A stretch of 64,000 nt of DNA from Pseudomonas putida (lineage in GTDB: Bacteria; Pseudomonadota; Gammaproteobacteria; Pseudomonadales; Pseudomonadaceae). Positions 12,021 through 20,128 of the stretch are shown in pieces (position 1 is the first letter of the stretch; every line of letters starts with the position of its first letter). The notes beneath the pieces were generated by a model that ran no database searches, was not told where the DNA came from, and saw only the letters and a program-made list of their open reading frames with translations. Location: positions 310,001 through 374,000 of the forward strand of contig NZ_JANHLC010000003.1 in NCBI RefSeq assembly GCF_028682395.1, in the 5' to 3' direction. A program made the position numbers and the translations under genes.

Positions 12021-12476
12021 ATGAGCCGCGACAGTCGCTACCTGGAATCCATGCTTCATCACGATATTCCGCTGACCCGCGAAATGGGCCTCACGGTGCT
12101 CGACTGGGCGGGCGGGCGACTGCGCCTGCAACTGCCGCTGGCGGCCAACGTCAACCACAAGAGCACCATGTTTGGCGGCAGCCTGTACTGCGCCGCAGTG
12201 CTCGCGGGCTGGGGCTGGCTGCACCTGAGCCTGCGCAAGGCGGGGATCGAGGATGGGCATATCGTGATCCAGGAAGGGCAGATCAGCTATCCACTGCCAG
12301 TGACCGGTGCAGCCGACGCGATCTGCAGCGCGCCGGACCCGGCGCGCTGGAACAAATTCCTCGCCACCTACCAACGCCATGGTCGCGCGCGGCTAAGCCT
12401 GGAGACGAGCGTGGTGAACAGTGGCAGCGAGGCAGAAGCAGTGCGTTTCACCGGCCAATACGTCTTGCACCGTTAA
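12021..12476 (+). CDS. YiiD C-terminal-type hotdog thioesterase
   Basis: A 151-residue putative thioesterase. NVNHKSTMFGGSLYCAAVL fits the hotdog helix and NHxxTxFGGSL pattern of the YiiD_C domain, which occurs alone here without the acetyltransferase domain found in E. coli YiiD. The ATG at 12021 follows a GAGAGAG purine run and lies 17 bases after dctD, so it may be cotranscribed. The substrate is unknown. Confidence 0.8.
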   Translation: MSRDSRYLESMLHHDIPLTREMGLTVLDWAGGRLRLQLPLAANVNHKSTMFGGSLYCAAVLAGWGWLHLSLRKAGIEDGHIVIQEGQISYPLPVTGAADAICSAPDPARWNKFLATYQRHGRARLSLETSVVNSGSEAEAVRFTGQYVLHR

Positions 12477-12503
12477 CCCCAGCGCAGCGGTTAGGGGTCG
12501 ACT

Positions 12504-13319
12504 TCAGGCCTGTGCCAGCGCCAGCAATCGGGCGCGCCAAGGCGCTTGCGCCGGCACAGCCAGGAAGAACGGGTTGAGCAGCGATTCCCGCGCCGGGTAG
12601 CTAAACGGCACACCGCTCAACTCCAGCACCTCGCCTCCTGCGCCTTCGAGCACGCCCTGGGCCGCCGCCGTATCCCATTGCGAAGTCGGCGCCAGACGCG
12701 GATAGCAATCGGCAGCCCCTTCAGCCAATAAACAGAATTTCAGCGAGCTGCCGATATTGGCCAGCGCCACATCACCCAACCCGGCCAGCAAACGCTCCTG
12801 TTCGGGACTGGAATGGCGACGGCTGGCGACCACGGTCAACGCCGCACCCGCAGGCGGCTCGTTTCGTACCCGGATCGGCTGCGCCTCTGCCTGACCTTCA
12901 GCACGCCAGGCACCCAGGCCGGCCCCGCCGAAGTAGCAGCGGCCATTGGTCGGCATCGCCACCACGCCAAACACCACGCGGCCTTGCTCGATCAGCGCGA
13001 TATTGACGGTAAACTCTTCACTGCCGGCAATGAACTCCTTGGTCCCGTCCAGCGGATCCACCAGCCACCAGCGCTGCCACTGGGCACGCTCCGCCAGCGG
13101 AATGTCGGCATCTTCCTCGGACAACACCGGGATACTCGGGTCCAGCGCCACCAGGCCATCGGCAATAATCCGATGGGCCGCCAGGTCCGCGGCCGTCACC
13201 GGCGAATCATCGGCCTTGGTCTGCACCGCCACATTGTCACGCCAGAACGGCAGGATCGCCGCGCCGGCCAGTCGCGCCAGTTCGATCACGGGTGCCAGAT
13301 ACGGATGGGCCAGGCTCAT
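12504..13319 (-). CDS. cysQ: 3'(2'),5'-bisphosphate nucleotidase CysQ
   Basis: Hydrolyses 3'-phosphoadenosine 5'-phosphate, recycling the by-product of sulfate assimilation. The 271-residue inositol-monophosphatase fold is marked by the metal-binding SEEDAD and DPLDGTKEFI motifs and a WDTAAAQ motif near the C-terminus. The start codon overlaps the nudE stop in an ATGA junction, forming a nudE-cysQ unit. Converges with the thioesterase gene on the left. Confidence 0.95.
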   Translation of the reverse strand: MSLAHPYLAPVIELARLAGAAILPFWRDNVAVQTKADDSPVTAADLAAHRIIADGLVALDPSIPVLSEEDADIPLAERAQWQRWWLVDPLDGTKEFIAGSEEFTVNIALIEQGRVVFGVVAMPTNGRCYFGGAGLGAWRAEGQAEAQPIRVRNEPPAGAALTVVASRRHSSPEQERLLAGLGDVALANIGSSLKFCLLAEGAADCYPRLAPTSQWDTAAAQGVLEGAGGEVLELSGVPFSYPARESLLNPFFLAVPAQAPWRARLLALAQA

Positions 13320-13882
13320 GGCTGGAATACCCCGCGCTGGGTCAGCAGGTCACGCACCAGATACAACGCCGCCAACGCACGCCCCTCGGTGAACTGCGGG
13401 TTCTGCACCAGAGCCGACAACTCGCGCAGATTGACCTTGTCCACCCCCATGGGCTCCGGCTCGTCGCCCTCCAGGCTTTCTTCATAGAGCTCGGTGGCCA
13501 GCACCACCTGGATTTTCTGGCTCATATAGCCAGGCGACAACGACAGCTCGGTCAGGTGCTCCAACTGGCGGGCGCCATACCCGGCCTCTTCCTTGAGCTC
13601 GCGCTCGGCGGCGGCCAGGATATCCTCGCCCGGCTCGATCAAGCCCTTGGGCAGGGACAGCTCGTACTCATCGGTGCCACCGCAGTATTCCTCGACCAGC
13701 ACCGCGTGCTCGGCATCGAGCATCGCCACGATCATCACCGCGCCATAACCCGCCCCGCGACCGACCAAGCGCTCGTAGGTGCGTTCGGCACCGTTGGCAA
13801 AGCGCAACTGCACCTGCTCGACACGAAACAGACGGCTACTGGCGACAATCTCGCGGGCGAGGACGGTGGGTTTCTGGCGCAT
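13316..13882 (-). CDS. nudE: ADP compounds hydrolase NudE
   Basis: Nudix hydrolase of 188 residues that cleaves ADP-ribose, NADH and related ADP compounds. The Nudix box is complete: GLIEPGEDI then AAERELKEEAGY. I chose the ATG at 13882 (MRQKPTVLAREIV), which gives the family N-terminus; the frame is open upstream but runs into the divergent yrfG gene. Cotranscribed with cysQ, a pairing seen in other gammaproteobacteria. Confidence 0.94.
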   Translation of the reverse strand: MRQKPTVLAREIVASSRLFRVEQVQLRFANGAERTYERLVGRGAGYGAVMIVAMLDAEHAVLVEEYCGGTDEYELSLPKGLIEPGEDILAAAERELKEEAGYGARQLEHLTELSLSPGYMSQKIQVVLATELYEESLEGDEPEPMGVDKVNLRELSALVQNPQFTEGRALAALYLVRDLLTQRGVFQP

Positions 13883-13972
13883 GGGGCGGCTCCTGGGCGA
13901 TAGCGGGTTACTATACCGTGGCTGGCCCGATTGTTCGTGTCGGATCTCTTTCACTGGCCCGAGAAGTTCACC

Positions 13973-14635
13973 ATGCCCTCGCTCCCCTGGCGCGATATCG
14001 ACACCGTCCTGCTGGATATGGACGGCACCTTGCTCGACCTGCACTACGACAACCATTTCTGGCTGGAGCACCTGCCCCAGCGTTATGCCGAACTGCACGG
14101 CATCAGCCGGACCATGGCCGAGCTGGAGCTGCAGCCGCTGTTCAAGCACAACGCCGGCCAGCTCAAGTGGTACTGCCTGGACTTCTGGACTGCAGAGCTG
14201 AAGATTCCGGTGCGCGAACTGAAGCTGGAAACCGCCGACCTGATCGCCCTGCGCCCGGACGCCGACACCTTCCTGGCCGCCATCAAGCAGGCCGGCAAGC
14301 GCGTGATCCTGATCACCAACGCGCACCGCGACTCGCTGTCGCTGAAACTGGAGCGCATCGAACTGGCGCCGTACTTCGAGCGGCTGATCAGCTCCCACGA
14401 CTATGGTTTCCCCAAGGAAAGCCCACAGTTCTGGGACGCCTTGCAGACCGATATCGGCTTTGACCCGGCGCGCAGCCTGTTTATCGACGATACCCTGCCG
14501 ATCCTGCGCAGCGCCCGGGATTTTGGCATCGGCCATCTGCTGGCCGTGCGCCAACCCGATAGCCGCAAGGGCCCCAAGGACACCGAAGAGTTTGCAGCGC
14601 TGGAGGATTATCGAGCGTTGATCGAAGGCTTGTAG
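13973..14635 (+). CDS. yrfG: GMP/IMP nucleotidase, HAD superfamily
   Basis: HAD-type phosphatase of 220 residues, similar to E. coli YrfG, which removes phosphate from purine nucleotides. The first HAD motif is LLDMDGTLLD near residue 17. Motif II is in LITNAHRDS, and a late FIDDTLPIL holds the metal-binding acids. The ATG at 13973 begins MPSLPWRDID. Divergent from nudE, with a 90-base gap. Confidence 0.88.
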   Translation: MPSLPWRDIDTVLLDMDGTLLDLHYDNHFWLEHLPQRYAELHGISRTMAELELQPLFKHNAGQLKWYCLDFWTAELKIPVRELKLETADLIALRPDADTFLAAIKQAGKRVILITNAHRDSLSLKLERIELAPYFERLISSHDYGFPKESPQFWDALQTDIGFDPARSLFIDDTLPILRSARDFGIGHLLAVRQPDSRKGPKDTEEFAALEDYRALIEGL

Positions 14636-14645
14636 CCGATCTCCG

Positions 14646-14663
14646 AGGCTCGCTCGCGAGCCT
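14646..14663. repeat. REP-like palindrome after yrfG
   Basis: AGGCTCGC and GCGAGCCT arms (8 base pairs) with a 2-base loop, followed by TTT, starting about 10 bases after the yrfG stop. It resembles the short REP units of P. fluorescens-group genomes and may also stop transcription. Confidence 0.55.
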
Positions 14664-14774
14664 TTCCAACCGGCTTCCCCTCAACCACAGAAACAAGCTA
14701 ATACACGATGATTTCCTTTCCATCGTCCGAATCTTCCTAGAATATCCTGATCGCTTGCGCCAGCAGAAGCAGCT

Positions 14775-14872
14775 GACTAGCCTCACTCCCGTCACTGGCA
14801 ATCCAGTGATCGGGTTTGGTAGCCCGTTGCATGACTAGGCTCAAAGCGCCCGCTTCAGCAAGGCGCTTTTTT
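14775..14872 (+). ncRNA. Candidate C4-like small RNA or attenuator unit
   Basis: Between yrfG and the DUF6124 gene is a run of structures with no coding frame. A perfect 7-bp hairpin TCACTGG-CAAT-CCAGTGA (14792-14809) comes first. Next is CGGG-TTTGGTAG-CCCG (14811-14826), then the terminator at 14843-14872. The loop octamer TTTGGTAG contains TTGGTAG, complementary to CTACCAA at 14941-14947 in the leader downstream. From memory this matches the layout of phage P1/P7 C4 antisense RNA, where loops pair with a downstream segment of the same transcript. The 5' end is not defined by the sequence. Confidence 0.45.
14843..14872 (+). terminator. Rho-independent terminator ending the C4-like unit
   Basis: AAAGCGCC (14843-14850) pairs perfectly with GGCGCTTT (14862-14869), with an 11-base loop and a run of six T (14867-14872). 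It lies about 150 bases upstream of a start codon on the same strand and follows no gene, so it ends a short leader or small RNA. Confidence 0.75.
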
Positions 14873-14885
14873 ATGGCCTCAGCTT

Positions 14886-15020
14886 AATGGCGGCTGTGCG
14901 CAGGGCATCTTCGGGTGCGCCGGTTCTCCTAGTCACCGGTCTACCAACCTGCGTATAGCCGCCACCCTGAATCGTTTGGTAGCGATAGGTGGTAGCTCCT
15001 TAAATGGCTAGGAGATACAC
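14886..15020 (+). promoter_or_regulatory. Structured 5' leader of the DUF6124 gene (copy 1)
   Basis: A leader of about 135 bases shared with the second DUF6124 gene at 60765. Elements in order are ATGGCGGCTGTGCG, a hairpin with a TTCG loop (about 14903-14919), CCGGT/ACCGG (14920-14939), CTACCAA (14941-14947), GCCACC (14961-14966) pairing with GGTGGT (14988-14993), and CTCCT (14996-15000) complementary to the AGGAG ribosome binding site (15010-15014). TTTGGTAG occurs at 14975-14982, an exact repeat of the loop at 14815-14822, so CTACCAA has two competing partners. This suggests translational or attenuation control. Confidence 0.55.
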
Positions 15021-15326
15021 ATGAAAAAGCTTGTCCCCGATCCCCCTCAGTCCCCCTTACCCAGCCCCCTCGCCGACCGCACCACCCAGGCCATCGTTGT
15101 CGCGCCTGATTCACTGTTTGCCGTGCAGCCGGGTACTGCCGCCGAGATTGCGCTCGATCATTTATGGCAATTACTGAAATCCGCCCAGGAAATCTGTGAC
15201 GAAGTCACCGAACAGGGCAGTGGCGTAGAGCCCGGCTTGATTGGCGCCCTGGTCCACAACGTGGAAATGGGCCTGGCGGTGGTAGCGGCGTTACGTCAGC
15301 CCAGCGACATCAGCCCGCCGCGCTAG
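15021..15326 (+). CDS. DUF6124/DUF3077-family small protein (copy 1)
   Basis: A 101-residue cytosolic-looking protein with a proline-rich N-terminus (MKKLVPDPPQSPLPSP), then a conserved LFAVQPG segment, and helices with DEVTEQGSG and a final GLAVVAALR. It aligns along its whole length with the product at 60765 (LFAVREG, GVVEALLKG). The family is largely confined to Pseudomonas, usually in several copies, with no known function. AGGAG 6 bases upstream fixes the start. It is preceded by an unusual structured leader. No membrane segment or catalytic motif is visible. Confidence 0.8.
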   Translation: MKKLVPDPPQSPLPSPLADRTTQAIVVAPDSLFAVQPGTAAEIALDHLWQLLKSAQEICDEVTEQGSGVEPGLIGALVHNVEMGLAVVAALRQPSDISPPR

Positions 15327-15336
15327 GCGCGAGAGG

Positions 15337-15363
15337 GATGCGGTCCGTTTAACGGACCGCATC
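15337..15363. terminator. Palindromic hairpin between the DUF6124 and LysM genes
   Basis: GATGCGGTCCGTT and AACGGACCGCATC form a perfect 13-bp inverted repeat around a single T. It lies between two convergent genes and probably stops transcription from both sides, although no T run follows. Confidence 0.55.
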
Positions 15364-15384
15364 GCGCACAAGATCGGGTCGCCC

Positions 15385-15825
15385 TTACTCAGGAATACGC
15401 AGCACCTGGCCCGGATAGATCTTGTCCGGGTGCGACAGCAGCGGTTTGTTCGCTTCGAAAATCTTGTTGTACAGGTTGGCATTGCCATATTCGATCTTGG
15501 CAATCGCGCTCAGGGTGTCGCCGCTTTTTACAGTGACAAACCGCGCAATGGCAATGACCGGGCCACTGACGGTGATCTGGTCATCAACACTGCCCACGCC
15601 GGCAATATTGCCCACGGCCAGCAGAATCTTTTCCTTCTCTTCCTGGCTGGCAACTTCACCTTTTACCGTGACCTTGTCGCCGTCCACCGTGGCCTGCACA
15701 TTGGGGTTGCCCAGGCCGACCTTGGCGATATGTTCCTTGAGCTGCTCGCTGGCATTGGCATTGCCGGGCGTCAGCAGATCGATCAGCTTTTCACCCGCTT
15801 CCTTCACGAAACTGAAAATACTCAT
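15385..15825 (-). CDS. lysM: BON-LysM domain protein (YgaU/Kbp type)
   Basis: A 146-residue protein with a BON domain (about 22-90, with [15 protein letters not shown]) and a C-terminal LysM domain (about 95-144, [17 protein letters not shown], then YPGQVLRIP). E. coli Kbp (YgaU) has the same layout and binds potassium. There is no signal peptide, as in Kbp. The ATG at 15825 has AGGAG about 8 bases upstream. Single gene, divergent from the LysR gene. Confidence 0.9.
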   Translation of the reverse strand: MSIFSFVKEAGEKLIDLLTPGNANASEQLKEHIAKVGLGNPNVQATVDGDKVTVKGEVASQEEKEKILLAVGNIAGVGSVDDQITVSGPVIAIARFVTVKSGDTLSAIAKIEYGNANLYNKIFEANKPLLSHPDKIYPGQVLRIPE

Positions 15826-15961
15826 GGGTACTTCTCCTGTGGGGGTTAATGGCCAAACGCCAGAAACTAGACCGGTCGAAACCGGCGTGGTTCCGTCCGG
15901 CCTCGACCCAGCGTAGCCCAACCGCGCTAGAATCCCCGGCTGGATAGCGCCTGGAGTGACC

Positions 15962-16849
15962 ATGGACATCAAACAGCTGAAATTCCTTATCGCCCTCGAC
16001 GAGACCCGGCATTTCGGCCAGGCCGCCACGCGCTGCCATATCACCCAGCCGACGCTGTCCATGCGCCTGCGTAATCTGGAAGAAGAACTCGACCTGCAAC
16101 TGGTCAATCGCGGCCAGCGCTTCGAGGGCTTTACCGCCCCCGGCGAGCGCGTGCTGGCCTGGGCACGCACGGTGCTGGCCGCCTATGACGGCTTGCAGGC
16201 CGAGGCCGCGGCCTGTCGCGGCCACCTGGTCGGTACCCTGCGCCTGGGCGTCGTGCCGCTGTCGAGTTTCGACCCGCTGCCCCTGCTTCATAAACTGCAC
16301 CAACAGCATCCGAACCTGCGTTTTGAGTTGTCGGCACTCAGTTCCGAACAGATCCTCGAACAACTGGCGAGTAATCGCCTGGACCTGGGCGTGTCCTATC
16401 TGGAGCGACTCGACGGCGAACGCTTCGACTCCCTGGCCCTGGAAGAAACCCGCATGGGCCTGCTCTACGACCAGCGTTTCTTCAGCTTCGGCGACCAGCC
16501 GCTGAGCTGGGAGGCCCTGATCGAGCTGCCGCTGGGCCTGCTCAGTGGCAGCATGCACTTTCGCCAATCCATCGACCACAACTTCCACAGCCGCGGCCTC
16601 AACCCCCAACCGCTGCTGCAGACCGATGCCGTCCATCAGTTGCTCCAGGCCGTGCACGGCGGCCTGTGCTGCGCGGTGATGCCCCTGGAGGGTGGCCTCG
16701 AAGCCCTGACCGACGATCTGCGCCTGCAACCCATCGCCGACGCCCGCACCCTGGCGCAGCTGGGCCTGATCATGCGTCGTGGCGCCCCGCGTTCGGCCCT
16801 GGCGGAGGCCTGCTTCGCGCTGTATCAGAAATCGCCAGAAACACTTTGA
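15962..16849 (+). CDS. LysR-family transcriptional regulator
   Basis: A 295-residue LysR regulator with an N-terminal winged helix-turn-helix (residues 1-60, [21 protein letters not shown]) and a two-lobed effector domain. The ATG at 15962 has GGAG 5 bases upstream; a GTG two codons earlier is less likely. It sits directly upstream of fdhD and the molybdenum oxidoreductase in the same orientation, so it probably controls them. OxyR-like in places, but the OxyR redox cysteines cannot be assigned with confidence. Confidence 0.88.
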   Translation: MDIKQLKFLIALDETRHFGQAATRCHITQPTLSMRLRNLEEELDLQLVNRGQRFEGFTAPGERVLAWARTVLAAYDGLQAEAAACRGHLVGTLRLGVVPLSSFDPLPLLHKLHQQHPNLRFELSALSSEQILEQLASNRLDLGVSYLERLDGERFDSLALEETRMGLLYDQRFFSFGDQPLSWEALIELPLGLLSGSMHFRQSIDHNFHSRGLNPQPLLQTDAVHQLLQAVHGGLCCAVMPLEGGLEALTDDLRLQPIADARTLAQLGLIMRRGAPRSALAEACFALYQKSPETL

Positions 16850-16857
16850 TCGAGCCC

Positions 16858-16871
16858 ATCTATCAATAGAT
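16858..16871. promoter_or_regulatory. ATCTAT-CA-ATAGAT palindrome upstream of fdhD
   Basis: A perfect 6-bp inverted repeat with a 2-base centre, 73 bases before the fdhD start and 9 bases after the LysR gene. LysR proteins bind AT-rich dyads, so this is a candidate operator for autoregulation or for control of fdhD. The link is by position only. Confidence 0.4.
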
Positions 16872-16943
16872 AAGCGCTAGCAATTAGACGCGACACTTTG
16901 CCGCGCCTAGGCTTACCACTGGATATCCCACCGGTATTGCCCC

Positions 16944-17783
16944 ATGAACGCCAAGCGCCCTGCCCGCGCGGCGCCCGCCCTGGATTCACCCGCGCCCGCT
17001 GCCTGCCAGGCCTATTGCTACACCGACCTCGACCTGAACGCCTCGACCGAAAACGTCCTGGCCGACGAAGTCGCCCTGGCCATTGCCTACAACGGCATCA
17101 GCCAGGCCGTGATGCTCGTCAGCCCCACCGACCTGGAAGACTTTATCGTCGGCTTCAGCCTCGGCAGCGGCATCATTCAGGACGCCGCCGAAATCTATGA
17201 CATTCAATTGAGCGGCTGCGGTTCGGCGCAACAGGCCCAGGTACAGATCGCCAGCCGGGCGTTCTGGAACCTCAAGCAACAGCGGCGGCAGATGGCCGGT
17301 ACCACAGGCTGCGGCCTGTGCGGCGTGGAAGCGATTGAACAGGCCCTGCCTGAACTCACCTCACTGCCCGGCGCCCCGCTGCCACCGGCGGCCTGGCTCG
17401 GAGGCCTGCGCCAGCGCATCGGCGCCTTCCAGCCCCTGGGCCAGCACTGCGGGGCGGTACACGCGGCAATCTTCATGGATGCCCAGGGCGAGTTGCTGCT
17501 GGGCCGCGAAGATATCGGCCGGCACAACGCCCTGGACAAACTGATCGGCGCGCTGATCCGCCAGAACATCGCCACGGCCGGCGGCCTGGCCATTGTCACC
17601 AGCCGCTGCAGCCTGGAGTTGATCCAGAAAGCCCTGCGCGCCGGGATCCAGACCCTGGTCAGCCTGTCTTCGCCCACCGGCCTGGCCCTGCAATGGGCCC
17701 GCCGGCACAACCTCAACCTGATCCACCTGCCGCAGCACAGCGCACCGCGGGTCTACAGCCCCGCGATGGAGAAGCCAGCATGA
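16944..17783 (+). CDS. fdhD: Formate dehydrogenase accessory sulfurtransferase FdhD
   Basis: Transfers sulfur to the bis-MGD molybdenum cofactor before it is inserted into formate-dehydrogenase-type enzymes. The 279-residue product has the GCGLCG motif with the two conserved cysteines (C123, C126), and RHNALDKLIGA typical of the family. It overlaps the next gene by 4 bases (ATGA), tying it to that oxidoreductase as its client. Confidence 0.94.
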   Translation: MNAKRPARAAPALDSPAPAACQAYCYTDLDLNASTENVLADEVALAIAYNGISQAVMLVSPTDLEDFIVGFSLGSGIIQDAAEIYDIQLSGCGSAQQAQVQIASRAFWNLKQQRRQMAGTTGCGLCGVEAIEQALPELTSLPGAPLPPAAWLGGLRQRIGAFQPLGQHCGAVHAAIFMDAQGELLLGREDIGRHNALDKLIGALIRQNIATAGGLAIVTSRCSLELIQKALRAGIQTLVSLSSPTGLALQWARRHNLNLIHLPQHSAPRVYSPAMEKPA

Positions 17784-20128
17784 GCATTCACCACCAAGCC
17801 GACCAAACCCCGGCCCCGCGCTACAAACCCTACAAGGGCCCGGCCGGTGGCTGGGGCGCGCTGATCAGCGTGGCGCAGGCCTGGTTAACCAGCGACAACG
17901 CGCTGAAGAACCTGCGCATGATGCTCAAGACCAACCAGAACGGCGGCTTCGACTGCCCGGGCTGCGCCTGGGGCGATTCGCCGGAAAGCGGCCTGGTCAA
18001 GTTCTGCGAAAACGGCGCCAAGGCAGTCAACTGGGAAGCCACCAAGCGCCGCGTCGACGCCGCCTTCTTCGCCAAGCACAGCGTCAGTGCCCTGCTCGAA
18101 CAAAGCGACTACTGGCTCGAATACCAGGGCCGGCTGACCGAGCCGATGCGCTATGACCCGGCGACCGATCGCTATGTGCCCATCGGTTGGGACGCGGCCT
18201 TCGCCCTGATCGCCAAGCACCTGCTCAACCTGGCCAGCCCCAGCCAGGCCGAGTTCTATACCTCGGGCAGGGCCAGTAACGAAGCGGCCTACCTCTATCA
18301 ATTGTTTGTCCGCGCTTTTGGCACCAACAACTTTCCCGACTGTTCGAACATGTGCCACGAGGCCAGCGGCGTCGCCCTGGCGCAAAGCATCGGGGTGGGC
18401 AAGGGCACGGTAACCTTCGATGATTTCGAGCACGCCGACACGATTTTCGTCCTCGGCCAGAACCCCGGCACCAACCACCCGCGCATGCTCGAGCCCCTGC
18501 GCGAAGCGGTGAAACGCGGCGCCCAGGTGATCTGCGTCAACCCGCTCAAGGAGCGCGGCCTGGAACGTTTCCAGCACCCGCAGCATCCGCTGGAAATGCT
18601 CACCAATGGCGATCGACCAACCAACACCGCATATTTCCGCCCGGGCCTGGGCGGCGATATGGCGCTGCTGCGCGGCATGGCCAAGTTCCTGCTGGAGTGG
18701 GAACGCGAAGCCCAGCGCGCCGGGGCGCCGGCCGTGTTCGACCATGATTTCCTCAATGAGCACACGGCCAATGTGCTGGAGTACCTGGCGGTCGTCGATG
18801 CGACACCGTGGGAGCAGATCGTCGCGCAATCGGGGCTGCCCCTGGTCGAGATCGAACAAGCCGCACGCATGTACCTCAAGGGCAAGAGCGTGATCATGTG
18901 CTGGGCCATGGGCATCACCCAGCACCGCCACTCGGTGCCGACCATCCAGGAAATCGCCAACCTGATGCTGCTGCGCGGCAATATCGGCCGTCCCGGCGCC
19001 GGCCTGTGCCCGGTACGTGGCCACAGCAACGTGCAGGGCGACCGCACCATGGGCATCAACGAACGCCCACCGGTGGCGTTTCTCGATGCCCTGGAGCGAC
19101 GTTTCCAGTTCAAGGTGCCGCGTGAGAACGGGCACAACGTGGTCGAGGCCATCCACGCCATGCTCGATGGCCGGGCCAGGGTCTTTATCGGCCTGGGCGG
19201 CAACTTTGCCCAGGCGACCCCGGACAGCCCGCGAACCTTCCAGGCCCTGAGCAACTGCGACCTGACGGTGCAGATCAGCACCAAGCTCAATCGCAGCCAC
19301 CTGGCCCATGGCAAGGAAGCGCTGATCCTGCCGTGCCTGGGTCGTACCGATATCGACCGCCAAGCCGAGGGCCCGCAGGCCGTGACCGTGGAAGATTCGT
19401 TCAGCATGGTCCATGCCTCCAATGGCCAGTTACAGCCGTTGTCGAACCAGATGCGCTCGGAACCTGCGATCATCGCCGGCATTGCCGCGGCCACCCTGGG
19501 CGCGCAACCGGTGGACTGGAACTGGCTGGCAGCCGACTACGGACGGATTCGCAACCTGATTGCCGACACCATTCCCGGCTTCAAGGACTTCAACCAGCGT
19601 CTCGAACATCCGGGCGGTTTCTACCTGGGCAATAGCGCGGGCGAGCGGCGCTGGAACACGCCGTCGACACGAGCCAATCTGCGCGCCAATCGCCTGCCCG
19701 ATGACCTGATCCACGAACGCACCCACGCCACCGGCAAGACGCCGGACCTGATCCTGCAATCCATGCGTTCCCACGATCAGTACAACACCACCATCTATGG
19801 ACTCGACGACCGCTACCGTGGGGTCAAGGGCCAGCGCAACGTGCTGTTCGTCAATGAAGCGGACATCATCCGCCTGGGCTTCAAGCCGGGGCAGAAGGCC
19901 GATATCGTCTCGCTCTGGGAAGATGGCCGCGAACGTCGGGTCAAGGGTTTTACCCTGCTGGCGTTCGATATTCCGGCAGGCCAGGCGGCGGCTTATTACC
20001 CTGAAGTAAACCCGCTGGTGCCACTGGAGAGCGTGGGCGACGGCAGCTCCACGCCGACCTCGAAATTTGTCGCGATCCGCCTGGAAGCGTCCAGCGAGAC
20101 TGGGCTGATCCTGACAAAGGCGAGCTGA
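17780..20128 (+). CDS. FdhF/YdeP-family molybdopterin oxidoreductase
   Basis: A 782-residue bis-MGD oxidoreductase. The N-terminal DCPGCAW segment replaces the full four-cysteine iron-sulfur motif of FdhF, as in the YdeP family. A molybdopterin core follows (GQNPGTNHPRML, RGNIGRPGAGLCPVRGHSN), then a C-terminal MGD-binding domain near residues 660-780. It is translationally coupled to fdhD. The name formate dehydrogenase is by homology only; E. coli YdeP is linked to acid resistance and its substrate is not settled. No electron-transfer subunit gene is adjacent. Confidence 0.88.
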   Translation: MSIHHQADQTPAPRYKPYKGPAGGWGALISVAQAWLTSDNALKNLRMMLKTNQNGGFDCPGCAWGDSPESGLVKFCENGAKAVNWEATKRRVDAAFFAKHSVSALLEQSDYWLEYQGRLTEPMRYDPATDRYVPIGWDAAFALIAKHLLNLASPSQAEFYTSGRASNEAAYLYQLFVRAFGTNNFPDCSNMCHEASGVALAQSIGVGKGTVTFDDFEHADTIFVLGQNPGTNHPRMLEPLREAVKRGAQVICVNPLKERGLERFQHPQHPLEMLTNGDRPTNTAYFRPGLGGDMALLRGMAKFLLEWEREAQRAGAPAVFDHDFLNEHTANVLEYLAVVDATPWEQIVAQSGLPLVEIEQAARMYLKGKSVIMCWAMGITQHRHSVPTIQEIANLMLLRGNIGRPGAGLCPVRGHSNVQGDRTMGINERPPVAFLDALERRFQFKVPRENGHNVVEAIHAMLDGRARVFIGLGGNFAQATPDSPRTFQALSNCDLTVQISTKLNRSHLAHGKEALILPCLGRTDIDRQAEGPQAVTVEDSFSMVHASNGQLQPLSNQMRSEPAIIAGIAAATLGAQPVDWNWLAADYGRIRNLIADTIPGFKDFNQRLEHPGGFYLGNSAGERRWNTPSTRANLRANRLPDDLIHERTHATGKTPDLILQSMRSHDQYNTTIYGLDDRYRGVKGQRNVLFVNEADIIRLGFKPGQKADIVSLWEDGRERRVKGFTLLAFDIPAGQAAAYYPEVNPLVPLESVGDGSSTPTSKFVAIRLEASSETGLILTKAS

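Noticed and set aside
12473..12500. ACCCC/GGGGT repeat between the thioesterase gene and cysQ as a terminator
   Set aside because: The stem is short and interrupted, and there is no T run.
13931..13972. Earlier start for yrfG adding 14 residues
   Set aside because: HAD nucleotidases of this type begin close to the DMDGT motif; the ATG at 13973 fits.
14636..15020. Insertion sequence or prophage end near the first DUF6124 gene
   Set aside because: The phage-like RNA layout is present, but there is no transposase, integrase, terminal repeat or target duplication.
17885..19414. Long minus-strand open frame of 509 codons inside the molybdenum oxidoreductase gene
   Set aside because: It is a shadow of the strong plus-strand gene in GC-rich DNA, with no protein motif of its own.
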